Of a stretch of 64,000 bases of DNA, positions 59,561 through 64,000 are shown in pieces; within the stretch, counting starts at the first letter, position 1; each line of letters begins with the position of its first letter. The notes below the pieces were generated by a model. The model did not search any database. It worked only from the letters and a program-made list of their open reading frames with translations, and was not told where the DNA came from. The translations under genes were made by a program, and so were the position numbers. Source of the stretch: an uncultured Marivita sp. (GTDB taxonomy: Bacteria; Pseudomonadota; Alphaproteobacteria; Rhodobacterales; Rhodobacteraceae); assembly GCF_947488135.1 (NCBI RefSeq), contig NZ_CANKYW010000002.1:434001-498000 (forward strand). Direction: 5' to 3'.

Positions 59561-62507
59561 GCAGACGGTCTCCTTCGGGATCGAGGAAATGTGGGCTGAC
59601 CACTTCGACATCGTGATCGACGCCGGTCAATGGGCTGACAAGGCGGATCACCTCGCCGATGCGGGTGTCGCCCGATTTCAAGAAGCCGAGGGCAATGTGG
59701 TGGCCCAGATTGGGCGAATAGCAGGCCGAGGTCACGTAGCCCTGATCGTTGGTTGCCGTGACCTTGGTGCCCTTAGTCATCAGATGCGCACCGGCGGGCA
59801 CGGAGTGATCCGAGTTCACCTGTTTCAATCCGACGAGTTTCAGCGCGTCGGGTTCATTCAGGCCCGGTCGTTCCGACAGTTTCGATCCGATCGAATCCTT
59901 GGCCTTCGACACCATCCTCCCCATCCCAAGGTTCAACGCGGTGGTGGTCCCGTTCAGTTCGTTTGCCGTCACGTGGCCTTTTTCGATGCGCATGACATTC
60001 AAGGCTTCAAGCCCATATGGCACTGCGCCAAATTCCTCACCGGCCTGCATCAGGCGACGCACCAGCGCGTCACCATAGCGGGTCGGCACGGCGATTTCAT
60101 AAGCCAACTCACCCGAGAACGAGATGCGGAACAACCGCGCGCGGAGGCCGCCGCAGATGGTAATTTCCGCGCAGGCCATGAACGGGAAGGCGTCGTTGGA
60201 CAGGTCAACGCCCGGATCGACGATCTTCTCGAGCAGCGCGCGTGAGTTCGGCCCAGCAACCGCGAATTGCGCCCAGGCTTCGGTCGTGGAGATCAACTGC
60301 ACGTCCATGTCCGGGTAAAGGCATTGGCGCACGAATTCGAGATGGCGGTAGACCGGTACGGCCTTGGCGGTCGTCGTCGTGACGACGAAATGATCCTCGG
60401 CCAGCCGCGCGGCGGTGCCGTCATCCATGACGATTCCGTCCTCGCGCAGCATCAGGCCATAGCGCACCTTGCCGACGGGAAGTTTGGCGAAACCGTTGCA
60501 GTAGACCTTGTTGAGGAAGTCGGCAGCATCCGCGCCCTGCACGTCGATCTTGCCGAGCGAGGTCACGTCGCAGATGCCGACCGACTTGCGGGTTTGAAGC
60601 ACCTCGCGGTCGCAGCTTTGCCGCCAATGGGTCTCGCCCGGCTGCGGGAACCACTGCGCACGCAGCCAGAGCCCCGCTTCGGTAAACACCGCGCCCTGTT
60701 CCTCTGCCCATGTGTGGCTGGGTGTCAGGCGCGTGGGCCGGGTGTCCTTGCCCCAAGCGCGGCCTGCGAACACGCCCATCGCGGTGGGCGTGTAAGGCGG
60801 GCGGAACATCGTTGTGCCGACCTCGGGGATCTGTTTGCCGGCAACTTCGGCCATGATCGCAAGACCGGCCACATTCGACGTCTTGCCCTGATCGGTCGCC
60901 ATGCCCAGCGTCGTGTAGCGCTTCAGATGCTCGACCGAGACGTAGTTTTCCTGATGCGCCAGCTTGATGTCCTTGGCGGTCACGTCGTTCTGCTGGTCCA
61001 CCCAGGCGCGCTTGGCGGTTTTGACGTGCCAGAAGGGGGTGATGTTCACCGGGGTGTCTTCGGCCTCGGGCAACGTGGCGGCTTTGGTTTTGATACCCAG
61101 ATCGGACAGAATGGCCTTGGCCTCATCCGCGCCCGAATGTAGCGCGCCGTGGGTGGAGAAGACGCCCTTGGCGGCCCCCGCAACACTCATGCCCGGCGGC
61201 AGCGTTTCGCCGGGCACAAAGGCGGCAAGCGCCTCGTTCCAGACCGGGCGACCCCCCTGATGACAGGTGAGATGCACGTTCGGATTCCACCCGCCGGACA
61301 CACCCAGCGCCCCGCACGTGATCCGGCGAATACCTCCCTTGGGCATCCTGACCTCGATCCGGGTCAGGCCAAGGCGACCCCATGTCTGGTCGATGATGCC
61401 ACCGGCGATCACCTCGTAGTCGGAAGACGCGGGCGCATCGGCGCGGGTGTCGATGACCGAGACGACCTCGACCCCCTTGGCAATTAGGTCGGTCGCGGTG
61501 CGATGGCCGTCATCGTTGTTGGTAAAGATCGCCACTTGCTGCGCGGGCGTCACGGCCCAGCGGTTCGCATAGGCGCGGAGTGCGCTGGCCTGCATGATGC
61601 CGGGGCGGTCGTTGTTTTCGAACACAATGGGCCGTTCGGTGGTTCCGGCGCAGAGCAGCGCGCGCTTCGAGGTGATGCGCCAGAGGATTTGCCTGGGTTT
61701 GCCCTCCGGCGGCACGGGCAGGTGGTCGCTGACACGCTCCACCGCGCCGTAGATGCCGTGGTCGAAGGCGCCGATGACGGTGGTGCGGGGCATGACGCGG
61801 ACATTCGGCATCGTCTGCAACCGCGCAACACTCTCCGCCGCCCATTCGGTGCCGGACTTGTCGCCAAGCGCGTGGGTTTCGAGGTTCAGCCGCCCGCCGA
61901 TCAGGAAATCCTCGTCACACAAAATCACCCGCGCACCGCTTTCCCCGGCCGTCAAGGCGGCCGCCAACCCGGCAGGACCGCCGCCGATGATAAGCAGGTC
62001 ACAATGCAGGAAGCCCTTGTCGTAGCTGTCGGGATCGTCCTGAGTGCTGAGCGACCCCAGACCGGCGGCACGGCGGATGATCGGCTCGTAGACCTTTTCC
62101 CAGAATGCGGCGGGCCACATGAAGGTCTTGTAGTAGAACCCGGCGGCAAAGAAATTCGACAGCAGGTCGTTGACCTCCATCGCGTCGAATTTCAGCGACG
62201 GCCATCGGTTCTGCGAATTGGCGCGCAGGCCGTCATAAAGCTCCGCTGTGGTTGCGCGGATGTTGGGTTCCTTGCGCGCCCCTTCACGCAGCTCGACAAT
62301 CGCGTTCGGCTCTTCCGACCCGGCAGTCATCGGCCCACGCGGGCGGTGGTACTTGAACGACCGGCCCATGAGGCGCACGCCATTTGCCAGCAGCGCCGAG
62401 GCGAGCGTATCGCCCTTGTGTCCCTTGTAATAGGTGTCGTCAAAACGGAAGGACAGGGTTTCGGACCGGTCGATCAGCCCACCGTCCAAACGGTTTTTCT
62501 GGCTCAT
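59553..62507 (-). CDS. mgdC: N-methylglutamate dehydrogenase subunit C (sarcosine oxidase alpha-like)
   Basis: A 984-residue protein homologous to the alpha subunit of heterotetrameric sarcosine oxidase. An N-terminal ferredoxin-like region (FRFDDTYYKGHKGDTLASALLANG), a dinucleotide-binding domain (DLLIIGGGPAGLAAALTAG, about residue 170) and a C-terminal GcvT-like folate-binding domain (from about 590; VGICDVTSLGKIDVQGADA) are visible. The last accepts the methyl-derived C1 unit onto tetrahydrofolate. Company of gmaS and mgsABC favours N-methylglutamate over sarcosine as substrate. It overlaps mgdB by 4 bases. Confidence 0.85.
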   Translation of the reverse strand: MSQKNRLDGGLIDRSETLSFRFDDTYYKGHKGDTLASALLANGVRLMGRSFKYHRPRGPMTAGSEEPNAIVELREGARKEPNIRATTAELYDGLRANSQNRWPSLKFDAMEVNDLLSNFFAAGFYYKTFMWPAAFWEKVYEPIIRRAAGLGSLSTQDDPDSYDKGFLHCDLLIIGGGPAGLAAALTAGESGARVILCDEDFLIGGRLNLETHALGDKSGTEWAAESVARLQTMPNVRVMPRTTVIGAFDHGIYGAVERVSDHLPVPPEGKPRQILWRITSKRALLCAGTTERPIVFENNDRPGIMQASALRAYANRWAVTPAQQVAIFTNNDDGHRTATDLIAKGVEVVSVIDTRADAPASSDYEVIAGGIIDQTWGRLGLTRIEVRMPKGGIRRITCGALGVSGGWNPNVHLTCHQGGRPVWNEALAAFVPGETLPPGMSVAGAAKGVFSTHGALHSGADEAKAILSDLGIKTKAATLPEAEDTPVNITPFWHVKTAKRAWVDQQNDVTAKDIKLAHQENYVSVEHLKRYTTLGMATDQGKTSNVAGLAIMAEVAGKQIPEVGTTMFRPPYTPTAMGVFAGRAWGKDTRPTRLTPSHTWAEEQGAVFTEAGLWLRAQWFPQPGETHWRQSCDREVLQTRKSVGICDVTSLGKIDVQGADAADFLNKVYCNGFAKLPVGKVRYGLMLREDGIVMDDGTAARLAEDHFVVTTTTAKAVPVYRHLEFVRQCLYPDMDVQLISTTEAWAQFAVAGPNSRALLEKIVDPGVDLSNDAFPFMACAEITICGGLRARLFRISFSGELAYEIAVPTRYGDALVRRLMQAGEEFGAVPYGLEALNVMRIEKGHVTANELNGTTTALNLGMGRMVSKAKDSIGSKLSERPGLNEPDALKLVGLKQVNSDHSVPAGAHLMTKGTKVTATNDQGYVTSACYSPNLGHHIALGFLKSGDTRIGEVIRLVSPLTGVDHDVEVVSPHFLDPEGDRLRA

Positions 62508-62791
62508 TTCGACCGCCCCTCTGCCCGGGCCACATCGCGGGCAAGCTCCACCTGCGTGATTTCATGCGTGACCGTGTTGCGCGTCACGACAAGCCACGAT
62601 CGGTCGCCTTGTTCGTGATACCAAAGTTCGCGATGCAAACCCGCCGGGTTATCGCGGGTGTGGCCGTAGTCGATGAATTGCTCCAGCGCATCCTCGGCCT
62701 GCCAGTCGGGGCGGTTGATGAGGCACGCATCGCCCAGATAGACGAATTCGCTGGAATCGCGCGGGCCAAGGATCGGATGGTTGATGATCAT
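62504..62791 (-). CDS. mgdB: N-methylglutamate dehydrogenase subunit B (sarcosine oxidase delta-like)
   Basis: A 95-residue delta-subunit-like protein, MIINHPILGPRDSSEFVYLG to the end. In sarcosine oxidase delta subunits an N-terminal CxxC pair and a later HxxGC bind zinc; here the sequence has no CxxC, and the later site reads HEQGDRSW, so the cysteines are missing. It is coupled on both sides: TGATG with mgdA and ATGA with mgdC. Confidence 0.83.
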   Translation of the reverse strand: MIINHPILGPRDSSEFVYLGDACLINRPDWQAEDALEQFIDYGHTRDNPAGLHRELWYHEQGDRSWLVVTRNTVTHEITQVELARDVARAEGRSK

Positions 62792-64000
62792 CAGTGCAGA
62801 TTGGGCTGATTGCCCACCCCTTTTTCGTCGACCATGTGCCCGGTATGAAACCGGTCCAGCCGGAACGCGGTGGCGGTGTCGTGCGGTGTGTCGGTGGCCA
62901 GCAGATGCGCATAGACAAAGCCCGAGGCGGGTGTGGCCTTGAACCCGCCATAGCACCAGCCACCGTTGAAATAGAGCCCGTCGATATGGGTCTTGTCGAT
63001 GATCGGCGTGCCGTCCATCGACATATCCATGATCCCGCCCCACGACCGCAAAAGTCGCGCGCGACCGAGCATCGGGAACATGGCGATGGCTTCTTCCATC
63101 ACGTCCTCGACCATCGGCAGGTTGCCGCGTGAGGCGTAGGAATTGTAGCCGTCGATATTGCCGCCGAACACCAGACCGCCCTTGTCGGACTGGCTGCAAT
63201 AGAAATGGCCCGCGCCAAAGGTGATGACACCGGGCAGGACGGGTTTCAGACCTTCGGACACGAACGCCTGCAAGACATGGCTTTCGATCGGCAGACGCAT
63301 CCCGGCATAGGCCATGACCCGCGACGACGATCCGGCGACACAAACACCGACTTTCTCTGCGCCGATATAGCCGCGGGTGGTCTCGACCCCCTGAACCCTT
63401 CCACCTTCGATCCTGAAACCCGTAACTTCGCAATTCTGAATGATGTCCACACCGCGCTGATCGGCGGCCCGTGCATACCCCCAGGCCACCGCATCGTGCC
63501 GCGCGGTGCCGGCCCGCGCCTGAAGCAACCCGCCCATCACAGGGAAACGGGCGTTCTTCACGTTGAGGAACGGATACTTCTCCAACACCTGTTTCTGATC
63601 CAGAAGCTGCGCATCCGCGCCGTTCAGGATCATCGCGTTACCGCGCCGGATATAGGCGTCGCGCTGGGCGTCGGAATGCATCAGGTTGATGATCCCGCGC
63701 TGGCTCATCATCGCGTTGTAGTTCAAGTCCTGCTCCAGCCCCTCCCAAAGCTTAAGCGAAAATTCGTAAAATGGCTCATTGCCATCCAGCAGGTAGTTCG
63801 ACCGCACAATCGTGGTGTTCCGCCCAACGTTGCCGCCGCCGATCCAGCCCTTTTCAAGCACGGCGATCCGCGACTGCTTGAATTCCTTGGCAAGGTAATA
63901 GGCCGTTGCCAAACCATGCCCGCCGCCGCCGATCACGACATAATCATACGCGGGCTGCGGGTCAGGATCACGCCACGCCGGTCCCCAGCCGCGATGGCCG
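62791..64000 (-). CDS. mgdA: N-methylglutamate dehydrogenase subunit A (sarcosine oxidase beta-like), cut by window edge
   Basis: The frame stays open to the right edge. The first visible residues are GHRGWGPAWRDPDPQPAYDY, followed by VVIGGGGHGLATAYYLAKE, the FAD-binding dinucleotide fold that begins sarcosine oxidase beta subunits, so only a short N-terminal part is missing. RQLP-like flavin-site segments and GVITFGAGHFYCSQSDKGG are present. An internal GTG at 63936 is not the start. This subunit carries the amine-oxidising flavin site, and it precedes mgdB, mgdC and mgdD. Confidence 0.87.
   Translation of the reverse strand, partial: GHRGWGPAWRDPDPQPAYDYVVIGGGGHGLATAYYLAKEFKQSRIAVLEKGWIGGGNVGRNTTIVRSNYLLDGNEPFYEFSLKLWEGLEQDLNYNAMMSQRGIINLMHSDAQRDAYIRRGNAMILNGADAQLLDQKQVLEKYPFLNVKNARFPVMGGLLQARAGTARHDAVAWGYARAADQRGVDIIQNCEVTGFRIEGGRVQGVETTRGYIGAEKVGVCVAGSSSRVMAYAGMRLPIESHVLQAFVSEGLKPVLPGVITFGAGHFYCSQSDKGGLVFGGNIDGYNSYASRGNLPMVEDVMEEAIAMFPMLGRARLLRSWGGIMDMSMDGTPIIDKTHIDGLYFNGGWCYGGFKATPASGFVYAHLLATDTPHDTATAFRLDRFHTGHMVDEKGVGNQPNLH

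Noticed and set aside
63934-63936. GTG at 63936 as start of the last gene
   Set aside because: The frame remains open upstream to the window edge and encodes the typical N-terminal residues of sarcosine oxidase beta-like proteins, so the gene is simply cut off.
58994-64000. Reading the four-gene block as soxBDAG sarcosine oxidase
   Set aside because: The subunits are homologous, but gmaS and mgsABC on the same strand and the cysteine-free delta-like subunit favour N-methylglutamate dehydrogenase. Sarcosine activity cannot be fully excluded.
1-64000. Search for tRNA, rRNA, CRISPR arrays, insertion sequences and phage genes
   Set aside because: No clover-leaf-like conserved segments, regular repeats, transposase or phage structural genes were seen on reading either strand.

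Overview
The window looks like the chromosome of a marine Roseobacter-group alphaproteobacterium (Rhodobacteraceae). Protein-level evidence is a type III glutamine synthetase, a TRAP transporter, an xsc/pta/soeABC sulfonate locus, an N-methylglutamate (NMG) methylamine pathway and a phnW-phnA-phnY phosphonate pathway. The DNA is GC-rich, tightly packed in ATGA/TGATG-coupled operons, and one intergenic stretch resembles a repeat common in this family. No rRNA, tRNA, CRISPR array, prophage or insertion sequence was seen. Identifications rest on reading translated proteins and motifs by eye; no database was searched.

Layout. 1-5301 (minus): an N-formylglutamate amidohydrolase-like enzyme, TRAP transporter dctQ-dctM-dctP, a PuuA-like glutamine synthetase and the start of an aldehyde dehydrogenase, facing an RpiR regulator (5397-6266) that has a perfect palindrome at its ribosome binding site. 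6258-12714 (minus): phnW-phnA-phnY, a DMT permease and a Na/Pi cotransporter, facing a LysR regulator (12833-13708). A phosphonate monoester hydrolase-like gene (13808-15307) and a five-gene dipeptide-type ABC transporter (15542-21898) follow. The same inverted repeat, ATAGG-N5-CCTAT, lies before both phnW/lysR and the hydrolase. 21899-26770 (minus): a three-gene surface polysaccharide set including a degenerate acyltransferase-SGNH protein.

27069-38173: sulfoacetaldehyde acetyltransferase (xsc), ackA, pta on the opposite strand, a soeABC-like molybdenum sulfite dehydrogenase operon with a 54-residue membrane protein between soeA and soeB, and two SnoaL-like genes around a LacI regulator. LacI-type operators precede soeA, the second SnoaL gene and a third SnoaL gene at 49256, which suggests one scattered regulon. 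38235-46605: an uncharacterised operon (TelA-like coiled-coil protein, a conserved protein, an AAA ATPase, a DUF6638-like protein, two membrane proteins) into which an AT-richer PIN/DUF433 toxin-antitoxin pair has been inserted.

46733-64000: a cupin and an amidinotransferase, then the NMG pathway on the minus strand (mgdABCD, mgsABC, gmaS) with an XRE-cupin regulator. Between the mgd and mgs blocks lie trkH-trkA with a 50-residue membrane protein, and a HisKA_2 sensor kinase behind an EcfG-type general-stress promoter. Together the genes equip the cell to take carbon, nitrogen, phosphorus and sulfur from small organic molecules (aminoethylphosphonate, sulfonates, methylamine), with the C2 products meeting at acetate and acetyl phosphate.
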